Origin: JAWLHA01 sp041690535
GTDB taxonomy: Bacteria; Pseudomonadota; Gammaproteobacteria; Thiohalomonadales; Thiohalomonadaceae
NCBI GenBank assembly: GCA_041690535.1
Contig: JAWLHA010000034.1
Span: forward strand, 1-46,175
Length of the DNA stretch: 46,175 bases
Direction: 5' to 3'
The notes under the pieces were generated by a model. It ran no database searches. It was not told the origin of the DNA and worked only from the letters and a program-made list of their open reading frames with translations. Both the position numbers and the translations under genes were made by a program. Below are positions 39,809-46,175 of this stretch, in pieces (positions within the stretch are counted from its first letter, which is position 1; each line of letters opens with the position of its first letter).

Positions 39809-41017
39809 TCATCGGTAGTGCAACCCGATCACCTGACGCACCTCCTCGAGGGTGGCACGGGCCACGTCCCGCGCCTGCTCACTGCCTTCCTTCATGATGT
39901 TGCGCACCAGATCGGGCGTTTCGATGAACTCCTGCGCCCGCGCCTGGATCGGCTCCAATTCCGCGAGCACCGCCTCGATCACCGGCTGTTTGCAATCCAG
40001 ACAGCCGATCCCGGCGGTGGAGCAGCCCTGGCGCACCCACGCCTTGGTCTCCTCGTTGGAGTAGACCTCGTGGAACTGCATCACCGGGCACTTGTCGGGG
40101 TCGCCCGGGTCGGTGCGGCGTACCCGCGCCGGGTCGGTGGGCATGGTGCGCAGCTTGCGCTGCACCTCGGCCGGCTCCTCCCGCAGGGGGATGGTGTTGC
40201 CGTAGGACTTGGACATCTTCTGCCCATCCAGCCCCGGCATTTTGGAGGCGGGGGTCAGCAGCGCCCGGGGTTCGGGGAAGATGATCCGGCCGCTGCCCTC
40301 CAGATAGCCGAACAGCCGCTCGCGATCCCCCAGGGTGATGTTCTGCTGCTGCTTCAGCAGTTCACGGGCCGTCTCCAGGGCATCGTGATTTCCCTGCTCC
40401 TGGTAACGCTTGCGAAGGTCGTGATAGAGCTTGGCGTTCTTCTTGCCCATCTTCCTGGCCGCGGCCTCGGCCTTCTCCTCGAAGCCCGGCTCGCGACCGT
40501 AGATGTGGTTGAAGCGCCGTGCCACCTCGCGGGTGAGCTCCACGTGGGCCACCTGGTCCTCCCCCACGGGGACCATGCTGGCCTTGTAGACCAGAATGTC
40601 GGCGCTCTGCAGCAGCGGATAGCCGAGGAAACCGTAGGTGGAGAGGTCCTTCTCCTTGAGCTTCTCCTGCTGGTCCTTGTAGGTGGGCACCCGCTCCAGC
40701 CACCCCAGCGGGGTGATCATGGAGAGCAGCAGGTGCAGCTCCGCATGCTCCGGCACCAGGGACTGAACGAAAATCCTGGCCGAGTTGGGGTTCACCCCCG
40801 CGGCCAGCCAGTCGACCACCATATCGAAGGCGCTCGCGGCGATCCCGCCGCTGGTCTCGTATTCGGTCGTCAGCGCATGCCAGTCGGCCACGAAGAAGAA
40901 GCACTCGTACTCGTGCTGCAGCTTGACCCAGTTCTTCAGCACCCCGTGGTAGTGACCGAGGTGCAGTTTTCCCGTGGGCCGCATGCCCGACAATACGCGC
41001 TGAGTGTGGGTGTTCAA
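39809..41017 (-). CDS. trpS: Tryptophanyl-tRNA synthetase
   Basis: This class I synthetase charges tRNA-Trp. It has 402 residues, about 65 longer than the short E. coli type, as in the Pseudomonas-like form. The HIGH-equivalent is PTGKLHLGHYHG and the KMSKS loop is GQKMSKSYGNTI. A central insertion carries Lys/Glu-rich sequence (EKAEAAARKMGKKNAKLYHD) and a CSTAGIGCLDC cysteine cluster near the C-terminus. It lies in the M50 protease-trpS-scpAB-rluB operon. Confidence 0.95.
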   Translation of the reverse strand: MNTHTQRVLSGMRPTGKLHLGHYHGVLKNWVKLQHEYECFFFVADWHALTTEYETSGGIAASAFDMVVDWLAAGVNPNSARIFVQSLVPEHAELHLLLSMITPLGWLERVPTYKDQQEKLKEKDLSTYGFLGYPLLQSADILVYKASMVPVGEDQVAHVELTREVARRFNHIYGREPGFEEKAEAAARKMGKKNAKLYHDLRKRYQEQGNHDALETARELLKQQQNITLGDRERLFGYLEGSGRIIFPEPRALLTPASKMPGLDGQKMSKSYGNTIPLREEPAEVQRKLRTMPTDPARVRRTDPGDPDKCPVMQFHEVYSNEETKAWVRQGCSTAGIGCLDCKQPVIEAVLAELEPIQARAQEFIETPDLVRNIMKEGSEQARDVARATLEEVRQVIGLHYR

Positions 41018-41032
41018 GACGACTCCTAACGT

Positions 41033-41719
41033 TTAACCAACAAGTGCGTAGAGCAGTAGCTGGAAGCTATCCGAGGAAAGCCCCGCCACCGCCGAGAGAC
41101 CGCTCAGCATGACCGAGACCACCGGCCACAGGATCTCCCCCAGCAAGCCGGTCACCAGCAGGATCACCAATATCGGGAATCCATAGGGTTCCAGCCGATC
41201 GAAGTGCCACGCCAGCTTTCCGCGCAGCAGTCCGGAGGCCACCCGCCCCCCATCCAGAGGCGGCAGCGGCAACAAATTTAACACCATCAGGAGGGTATTG
41301 ATAAAGACACCCGCCACCCCCGAATAGACCAGGTAGGCCGAGGCGGCGCCGTTCAGCGCCAGTCCCACCTGGATCAGCATGCCCCACACAAGCGCCATGC
41401 CGAGGTTGGCCAGGGGACCGGCCAAGGCCACAAGCGCCATGTCCCGTCTGGGGTTCTTCAGGTTCTGCCAGGTGACCGGCACCGGTTTGGCCCAACCGAA
41501 AATGAACCCTCCAAACAGCAGGAGCAACCCTGGCACCAGAACGGTCCCCAGCGGATCGATGTGCTTGATGGGGTTGAGGGTCAGCCGCCCGAGCATCCGC
41601 GCGGTGGGGTCGCCCAGACGCATCGCCATCCAGCCGTGGGCCGTCTCATGCACGGTGATGGCGAACAGTATGGGGACAATCCAGACGACGATACGCTGCA
41701 AAAAGCTCAGTTCTTCCAT
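41033..41719 (-). CDS. Site-2 protease family (M50) membrane metalloprotease
   Basis: This 228-residue integral membrane protein has zinc motif HETAH (His24, His28) in the first helix and LLPLPPLDGGRVASG as the second ligand segment. It is a minimal S2P without PDZ domain, unlike RseP. It has about six hydrophobic helices. It precedes trpS by 15 bases, as in many gammaproteobacteria. The substrate is unknown. Confidence 0.9.
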   Translation of the reverse strand: MEELSFLQRIVVWIVPILFAITVHETAHGWMAMRLGDPTARMLGRLTLNPIKHIDPLGTVLVPGLLLLFGGFIFGWAKPVPVTWQNLKNPRRDMALVALAGPLANLGMALVWGMLIQVGLALNGAASAYLVYSGVAGVFINTLLMVLNLLPLPPLDGGRVASGLLRGKLAWHFDRLEPYGFPILVILLVTGLLGEILWPVVSVMLSGLSAVAGLSSDSFQLLLYALVG

Positions 41720-41874
41720 CAGAAAATCATACCTTTCAGCTTCCCCACCGCGACATCACTAAGAAATGAGGCGAAGCAGGCTCACTTTCGAGCGGCAAGC
41801 CCCCTTATTTTCATAAAGAGGGCTGCCGACCGTGCATTTGCACAAGGGGCGCTCATCCTCTGCCGGGCCGAGCA

Positions 41875-42066
41875 CTAGAGCACCGAACAGATAAATCCGA
41901 CGCGCCCAACATGTAGGGTGGATAAGCGCAGCGCATCCACCGTGCGGCGTTCGAATTGGTGGATGCGCTGCGCTTATCCACCCTACCTCGGTTCGCTGCC
42001 CCCGCCACCGGCGGCGCAACTTGGCTGCGATTGGCGATCTTTCCGTTTACCTGTTCGGTGCTCTAG
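41875..42066. mobile_element. Family F1 palindromic element, copy 4 (complete)
   Basis: This 192-bp element is bounded by CTAGAGCACCGAACAG and its inverse CTGTTCGGTGCTCTAG. It contains GTAGGGTGGATAAGCGCAGC and a perfect inverted arm ending CTTATCCACCCTAC, then a GC-rich tail. If the outer CTAG is a duplicated palindromic target, the inverted repeats proper start at AGCACC. It lies 15 bases behind the yciO stop, between yciO and the M50 protease gene. This is the reference copy for the family. Confidence 0.88.
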
Positions 42067-42081
42067 TACTCTTGCAAGACC

Positions 42082-42705
42082 CTAACCGGTGAATGGCGCC
42101 GGATCGCCGAGCCCTTGCCGGACGATCACGGGAACATCCTCCACCAGGTCCACCACCGTGGTCACCTCCAGACTGCCGTACCCCCCATCGATGATCAGAT
42201 CCACCTGGTGCTCGAGGATCCGACGGATTTCGTAAGGATCACACTCCGGCACGCTCTCCCCCGGCATGATTAACGTCGTGCTCAGCAACGGCTCCCCCAG
42301 CCCCTCAAGGAGCGCCTGGGTGATGGCATTGTCCGGCACCCGCAGCCCGATGGTCTTCCTCTTGGGATGCTGAAGCCGGCGCGGCACCTCCCGGGTGGCC
42401 GGCAAGATGAAGGTGTAGGGGCCCGGGGTGACTGCCTTGAGCAACCGGTACACGGTGTTGTCGACCTTGGCATAGGTCCCGAGTTCTGAGAGATCGCGGC
42501 ACACCAGGGTAAAGTTGTGGCGCTCATCGAGCCGCCGGATCTGGCGAATGCGCTCCAGCGGCTTCTTCTCCCCGATTTGGCAACCCAGGGCATAGCCGGA
42601 ATCGGTCGGATAGACGATAACCCCACCCTCGCGGATAATCTCCACGGCCTGTTTGACCAGCCTTGGCTGGGGGTTCTCGGGATGGATCTGGAAGAATTGA
42701 CTCAT
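42082..42705 (-). CDS. yciO: YciO/Sua5/YrdC-family protein
   Basis: This 207-residue protein has the YrdC fold that binds ATP and RNA-like ligands. GGVIVYPTDSGYALGCQIG, KKPLERIRQIRRLDERHNFT, SELGTYAKVDN and TPGPYTFILPAT match YciO more closely than TsaC, which differs in the KRP loop. YciO's cellular role is not settled. It overlaps the PHP phosphatase gene by four bases (ATGA). Confidence 0.88.
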   Translation of the reverse strand: MSQFFQIHPENPQPRLVKQAVEIIREGGVIVYPTDSGYALGCQIGEKKPLERIRQIRRLDERHNFTLVCRDLSELGTYAKVDNTVYRLLKAVTPGPYTFILPATREVPRRLQHPKRKTIGLRVPDNAITQALLEGLGEPLLSTTLIMPGESVPECDPYEIRRILEHQVDLIIDGGYGSLEVTTVVDLVEDVPVIVRQGLGDPAPFTG

Positions 42706-43589
42706 TCCTGTTCTCTACGCAGGGGATCGGGACCACAGGAGTGGCCAGCCTTGTTCAGGGACCAGTCGCTCCAGATGGGGGTGCATTCCGGCGGCAATTC
42801 CGGGAGCCTGCCCAGCTCCACATAGGGGTTTTCCGGCCCGTGAAAATCGGAGCCGGCGGAGGCGGACAGGCCGAAATTGTTGGCCAGGCGGGCCATGAGC
42901 CGCACATCCTCCGGGGTGTGGCTGCCCGAGACCACCTCGATGCCGCTGCCGCCGCACTCCTTGAATTCACCCACCAGTCGGCGCAACCGGGCCGCGGTCA
43001 TGTCATAGCGGGCGGGATGCGCGATCACCGCCTGCCCCCCGGCCTCCAGCACCCAGCCAACCGCCGCCTCGAGGGGCGCCCACCGCCCCGGCACATGTCC
43101 GGGCTTGTTGCGCTTGAGATAGTGCTTGAACACACTGCGCACATCCGGCGATCGCCCGGTTTGCACCAGGAAGTGAGCGAAGTGGGTGCGGCTGATGATG
43201 CGCCCGTTGGCCAGGGCACGCGCTCCCTCGTAGGCACCCGCGATCCCCCGCTGTTCCAGACGCCGCCCCATCTCTTCGGCGCGCCACTGCCGAAACTCCC
43301 GCACCTCGGCCAGCCCCTGGGCCAGGGCAGGAGCCTCCGGGTCGATGTTCAACGCCACGACATGCACGGTTCCCCCGTTCCAGGTGACGGAGATCTCCGC
43401 CCCTGCAACCACGTGCAGCCCGAGGGGCCCCGCCGCTGCGCGGGCCTCGCCCACCCCGCCCGTCTCGTCGTGATCGGTAATGGCTAGGACGCCGACGCCT
43501 GCGGCATGGGCGCGCGCCACCAATTGGGCGGGCGACAGCGTCCCGTCGGAAGCCGTTGTATGGCTGTGAAGGTCAAAGGTCAAAGACAT
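42702..43589 (-). CDS. rnm: PHP-domain 3',5'-nucleoside bisphosphate phosphatase / 5'-3' exoribonuclease (RNase AM)
   Basis: This 295-residue metal-dependent PHP protein starts at ATG 43589. Metal motifs are FDLHSHTTASDGTLSP, ITDHDETGG, VAGAEIS, AVIAHPARYD and SAGSDFHGP. It is the YciV/TrpH family, now known to degrade short RNAs and pAp and to mature rRNA 5' ends. It is the first gene of the yciV-yciO pair and is divergent from yciB. Confidence 0.9.
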   Translation of the reverse strand: MSLTFDLHSHTTASDGTLSPAQLVARAHAAGVGVLAITDHDETGGVGEARAAAGPLGLHVVAGAEISVTWNGGTVHVVALNIDPEAPALAQGLAEVREFRQWRAEEMGRRLEQRGIAGAYEGARALANGRIISRTHFAHFLVQTGRSPDVRSVFKHYLKRNKPGHVPGRWAPLEAAVGWVLEAGGQAVIAHPARYDMTAARLRRLVGEFKECGGSGIEVVSGSHTPEDVRLMARLANNFGLSASAGSDFHGPENPYVELGRLPELPPECTPIWSDWSLNKAGHSCGPDPLRREQE

Positions 43590-43714
43590 GGCGGCGCATT
43601 GTACTCCAATCGATTTCCGAGTGCCGCGCTGCCTTTGTTTTGCCGATGTGCTAGATTCACCGCATACATGAGCGCGGCACTCAGGTGCCATTTGTTAGGA
43701 AGTGGCTGTTTACA

Positions 43715-44269
43715 ATGAAATTTCTATACGATTTCTTTCCTATTTTGCTGTTTTTCGTCATCTATAAGATGTACGACATCTACGCGGCGACGGCCGTGGC
43801 CATCGCCGCATCGGTGGTTCAGGTGGCCGGTTTCTGGCTCAAGCACCGCCGCTTTGAAAACATGCACCTCATCACCCTGGGGCTGGTGGTGGTCCTGGGT
43901 GGTGCGACCCTCTGGCTGCAGGACGAGGAGTTCATCAAATGGAAGCCCACGGTCGTGAACTGGCTGTTCGGCGCCGTTTTCCTCGGGAGCCAGTACATCG
44001 GTGCCAAGCCCGTGGTGGAGCGGATGATGGGGCAGGCGCTGGAGCTTCCAGCGGCCATCTGGCGACGGCTGAATATGAGCTGGGTTCTCTTCTTCTTCGC
44101 CCTCGGCGGGGTCAATCTGTACGTCGTTTACAATTTTGACACCGATACCTGGGTTAATTTCAAGCTCTTCGGCATGATGGGGCTGACCCTCGGCTTCGTG
44201 GTCGCCCAGAGCTTCTATCTGGCTCGGCATGTCAAACCTGAAGAACAGCACAGCGGAGGGGAGCAGTAA
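43715..44269 (+). CDS. yciB: Inner-membrane septation protein A (YciB/IspZ)
   Basis: This 184-residue membrane protein with about five helices is involved in cell envelope and division. It starts MKFLYDFFPILLFFVIYKMY, the family's conserved opening. LGSQYIGAKPVVERMMGQAL and WVNFKLFGMMGLT are also conserved. TTAGGAAG lies upstream. Its stop overlaps the yciI start by one base. Confidence 0.93.
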   Translation: MKFLYDFFPILLFFVIYKMYDIYAATAVAIAASVVQVAGFWLKHRRFENMHLITLGLVVVLGGATLWLQDEEFIKWKPTVVNWLFGAVFLGSQYIGAKPVVERMMGQALELPAAIWRRLNMSWVLFFFALGGVNLYVVYNFDTDTWVNFKLFGMMGLTLGFVVAQSFYLARHVKPEEQHSGGEQ

Positions 44270-44568
44270 TGCTGTACGCCATCATTTCCCAGGATGTCGA
44301 CGACAGCCTGGAGCGTCGCCTGGGGGCGCGTCCGGCCCACCTGGAGCGACTGCACGCGCTCAAGAAGGAGGGGCGGCTGCTTCTGGCCGGTCCCCACCCG
44401 TCCGTCGATGCCGACGACCCCGGCCCGGCCGGCTTTTCCGGGAGCCTGGTGGTAGCGGAGTTTCCCTCCTTGGCAGAGGCCGAGGCGTGGGCCCAGGCCG
44501 ATCCCTATGTGGCCGCGGGCGTTTATGCCCATGTGGCTGTCAAACCCTTCAGGAAGGTGCTGCCATGA
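44269..44568 (+). CDS. yciI: YciI family protein
   Basis: This 99-residue alpha/beta protein (MLYAIISQDVDDSLERRL) has the conserved His (PAHLERL) and Asp (AWAQADPYVAAGVY) proposed as an active site in the YciI fold. Function is unknown, perhaps hydrolase-like. It is coupled to yciB and to bolA. Confidence 0.9.
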   Translation: MLYAIISQDVDDSLERRLGARPAHLERLHALKKEGRLLLAGPHPSVDADDPGPAGFSGSLVVAEFPSLAEAEAWAQADPYVAAGVYAHVAVKPFRKVLP

Positions 44569-44837
44569 CCCAGTCCCGCGTCCAGATGATCACCGCACGG
44601 CTGACCGAGGCCTTTGCCCCCGAAAAGCTTGAACTTGTGGATCAGAGCGAGGCGCACGCCGGCCATGCCAGTGCCGGGGGCGCCGGCCATTTCGCCGTTC
44701 ACATCGTCTCGCCGGCATTCGCAGGCAAGTCGCTGGTGCAGCGCCACCGCATGATCTATGCGGCCATGGGCGAACTGATGGACACCGAAGTTCACGCGTT
44801 GAGCATCAAGGCTCAAACGCCGGAAGAGACCCACTGA
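44565..44837 (+). CDS. bolA: BolA family protein
   Basis: This 90-residue protein overlaps yciI by four bases (ATGA). HFAVHIVSPAFAGKSLVQRH is the signature, with the conserved C-terminal His of RHRMIYAAMGELM. BolA proteins act with monothiol glutaredoxins in Fe-S trafficking and affect envelope shape. The sequence between residues 28 and 38 (SEAHAGHASAGGAG) is the usual His-containing loop. Confidence 0.9.
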   Translation: MTQSRVQMITARLTEAFAPEKLELVDQSEAHAGHASAGGAGHFAVHIVSPAFAGKSLVQRHRMIYAAMGELMDTEVHALSIKAQTPEETH

Positions 44838-44852
44838 CCCAAGGAGAGTCAC

Positions 44853-45638
44853 ATGCAATTCAAACCCCTGATTACGGCGGCCTGCGTCGCCCTCGCCGCA
44901 GCCGCCACCTGCGGGGCAGAAGAGAACGTGTTGGCCACGGTCAACGGCAAGCCGATCTACCAGGCGGATTACGACCGCTACGTGGAAGGCAACTCCGCGG
45001 TGAATGTGGACGAGCAGGACCGCAGCCGCGTGATGGAAGAGCTCATTGCCAAGGAGCTGGTGTACCAGGATGCCTTGGCCAGGAAGGTGGGTGAGCGCCC
45101 CGAAATCAAGCGTGAGCTGGAGGAGTTGCGCACCCAGGTACTGCTTCGTACGGCCATTCAGGATGCCATGGCGGCCAAGCCGGTGAGCGACGAAGAGCTC
45201 AGGAAGGAGTACGACGCCCGCGTCGCGCAGTTCAGCGCCAGGGAGTTCAAGGCCAGCCATATCCTCCTGGACAAGGAGGAGGAGGCGAAGGCGATCATCG
45301 CCCAACTGGACAAAGGGGCCGATTTCGCTACGCTGGCCAAGGAGAAATCCACCGACCCGGCCGGCAAGAATGGCGGCGATCTCGGCTGGTTCGGTTCCGG
45401 CCAGATGGTCGGCCCCTTTACCGCGGCCGTCGAGGAGATGGAGAAGGGAACCTACAGCAAAACGCCGGTGCAGACCCGCTTCGGCTGGCATGTCATCCTG
45501 CTGGAGGACGTGCGCCATGCCGAGCCCCCGCCGTTCGAGGCGGTGAAGGCGGACATTGGCAAATTGGTGCAGCAGCGCCGCGTTGGTGAGTACATTCAGC
45601 AGCTGAAGAGCAGCGCCAAGATCACCATTCACCGCTGA
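44853..45638 (+). CDS. Periplasmic parvulin-type peptidyl-prolyl isomerase
   Basis: This PpiC/SurA-like foldase has 261 residues, signal peptide MQFKPLITAACVALAAAATC, then an N-terminal chaperone segment (VLATVNGKPIYQADYDRYVE) and a PPIase domain about 130-225. KASHILLDKEEEAKAIIAQL, DLGWFGSGQMVGPF and TRFGWHVILLEDVR carry the rotamase motifs. The Cys at position 20 (AAATCGAEE) could be a lipidation site but the lipobox is poor. It follows bolA by 15 bases with AAGGAGAG. It is the last gene of the yciB operon. Confidence 0.92.
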   Translation: MQFKPLITAACVALAAAATCGAEENVLATVNGKPIYQADYDRYVEGNSAVNVDEQDRSRVMEELIAKELVYQDALARKVGERPEIKRELEELRTQVLLRTAIQDAMAAKPVSDEELRKEYDARVAQFSAREFKASHILLDKEEEAKAIIAQLDKGADFATLAKEKSTDPAGKNGGDLGWFGSGQMVGPFTAAVEEMEKGTYSKTPVQTRFGWHVILLEDVRHAEPPPFEAVKADIGKLVQQRRVGEYIQQLKSSAKITIHR

Positions 45639-45653
45639 GATCTCAGTACGCCC

Positions 45654-45707
45654 GCAGGTCCGCCCGGCGCAAGGCCTCAAAAACCTCCCTCTGGAAGGCG
45701 GACCTGC
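45654..45707 (+). terminator. Long-loop inverted repeat after the parvulin gene
   Basis: GCAGGTCCGCC (45654-45664) and its exact complement GGCGGACCTGC (45697-45707) enclose 32 bases. It begins 16 bases after the stop. It has no T-run, so it is a possible structured 3' end. Confidence 0.4.
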
Positions 45708-45737
45708 AGGCAGATCCCCAATTGTGCACTGCTTCCC

Positions 45738-45765
45738 TAAAGTTCACGGGCCGGGCAGCCGATAA
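45738..45765 (+). promoter_or_regulatory. Sigma-28 (FliA)-type promoter for the chemoreceptor gene
   Basis: TAAAGTT at 45738-45744 and a perfect GCCGATAA at 45758-45765. The gap between TAAA and GCCGATAA is 16 bases against a consensus of 15. It lies about 115 bases ahead of the receptor start on the same strand. Confidence 0.7.
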
Positions 45766-45884
45766 GCTGCCCCGGCATCGGAACTTTCCTCCACACGCCC
45801 GTATTCCGGTGAACTTCCGATTGCCAATTGCGTCTTTGTTAGTGTAATTGTGCCTTCACCCTGCAGGAGAAGGAGGAGAGGGAT

Positions 45885-46175
45885 ATGCTGAGAAACTTTC
45901 GGATTGGCACCCGCATCGGCCTGGGGACCTCGGCCATTCTTATTGCCGCGATTGCGGTCATCACGCCTACCGTACTCAACAAGATAGAAAAAGTGGTGAG
46001 CGATGCCGAAAGCCGTGAACTCACCAAGCTCTACGAAACCATGCAGGCCAGCATACGCGACCAGGGACAGCTGGCAGTCACCGCCGCAAAGCTTCTCGCG
46101 GAAATCCCGGATTTGCAGGAGGCGCTCGCCACAGGTGACAGGCAGCGTATCCACCACATGCTGCTCCCCGCGTTT
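45885..46175 (+). CDS. Methyl-accepting chemotaxis protein, N-terminal part (cut by window end)
   Basis: The open frame begins at ATG 45885 behind AAGGAGGAGAGGG and runs 97 codons to the edge without a stop. It opens MLRNFRIGTRIGLGTSAILI, a basic start and transmembrane helix at about 11-31, then a helical periplasmic segment. LLAEIPDLQEALATGDRQRI resembles the first helices of a Cache-type sensor domain of chemoreceptors. The signalling half is outside the window, so the call rests on the N-terminus and the sigma-28-like promoter. A histidine kinase or cyclase with the same sensor is the alternative. Confidence 0.7.
   Translation, partial: MLRNFRIGTRIGLGTSAILIAAIAVITPTVLNKIEKVVSDAESRELTKLYETMQASIRDQGQLAVTAAKLLAEIPDLQEALATGDRQRIHHMLLPAF

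Noticed and set aside
41759..42019. Short open frames inside F1 elements encoding variants of WWMRCAYPP
   Set aside because: They arise from the palindromic repeat in several places and have no start signals.

Overview
The window looks like chromosome from a high-GC, Gram-negative gammaproteobacterium that respires nitrite and makes squalene or hopanoids, probably a sulfur-oxidising or related chemolithotrophic type. The grounds are the gene order (mtaD-ubiG-mupP, yciK, a GGDEF protein, rluB-scpB-scpA-trpS, yciO-rnm, yciB-yciI-bolA), an outer-membrane porin, a cd1 nitrite reductase cluster, hpnCDE, a multi-subunit 2-oxoacid:ferredoxin oxidoreductase and many short palindromic mobile repeats. 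Taxonomy is inferred from gene content only; no rRNA, tRNA or CRISPR array was seen.

Layout. 147-5196 (minus): a tightly coupled ABC-2 export operon (HlyD-type lipoprotein adaptor, two separate ATPases, two permeases) like ybhGFSR. 5559-7839 (plus): archaeal-type phosphoglycerate mutase ApgM and an orphan CheR. 7992-8198 (minus): a small cysteine-rich protein in an otherwise empty 1.2 kb gap. 9021-13469 (plus): a four-gene operon for a 2-oxoacid:acceptor oxidoreductase (gamma, alpha, beta) and a GltD-like FAD/Fe-S protein. 13470-14251 is a repeat-rich spacer, followed by a porin at 14252-15223. 15562-18383: mtaD-ubiG-mupP. 18432-18626: small membrane protein divergent from hpnC (18652-19551).

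19832-29923 (minus): a nine-gene denitrification operon or operons, in transcription order nirS, a NirT-like multiheme fusion, nirC, nirF, nirDL (fused), nirG, nirH, nirJ, nirN. It encodes cytochrome cd1 nitrite reductase, its electron delivery and nearly the whole heme d1 pathway except the NirE methyltransferase step. A Dnr/FNR-like site lies upstream of nirS. 30668-33670: cysC (minus), then hpnD-hpnE (plus). 34023-36463: yciK, a diguanylate cyclase and a GuaD-like deaminase. 36772-43589 (minus): HhH-GPD glycosylase, rluB, scpB, scpA, trpS, M50 protease, yciO, rnm. 43715-45638 (plus): yciB, yciI, bolA and a parvulin. The start of a chemotaxis receptor behind a sigma-28-like promoter runs off the right edge.

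The most notable structure not explained by genes is three families of short terminal-inverted-repeat elements. Two of them show exact 8-bp target duplications at most copies. The third repeatedly sits at gene 3' ends and supplies the stop codon of two genes. The block hpnC + nir + cysC + hpnDE (18.4-33.7 kb) also appears to interrupt a housekeeping gene order that in pseudomonads runs directly from mupP to yciK.
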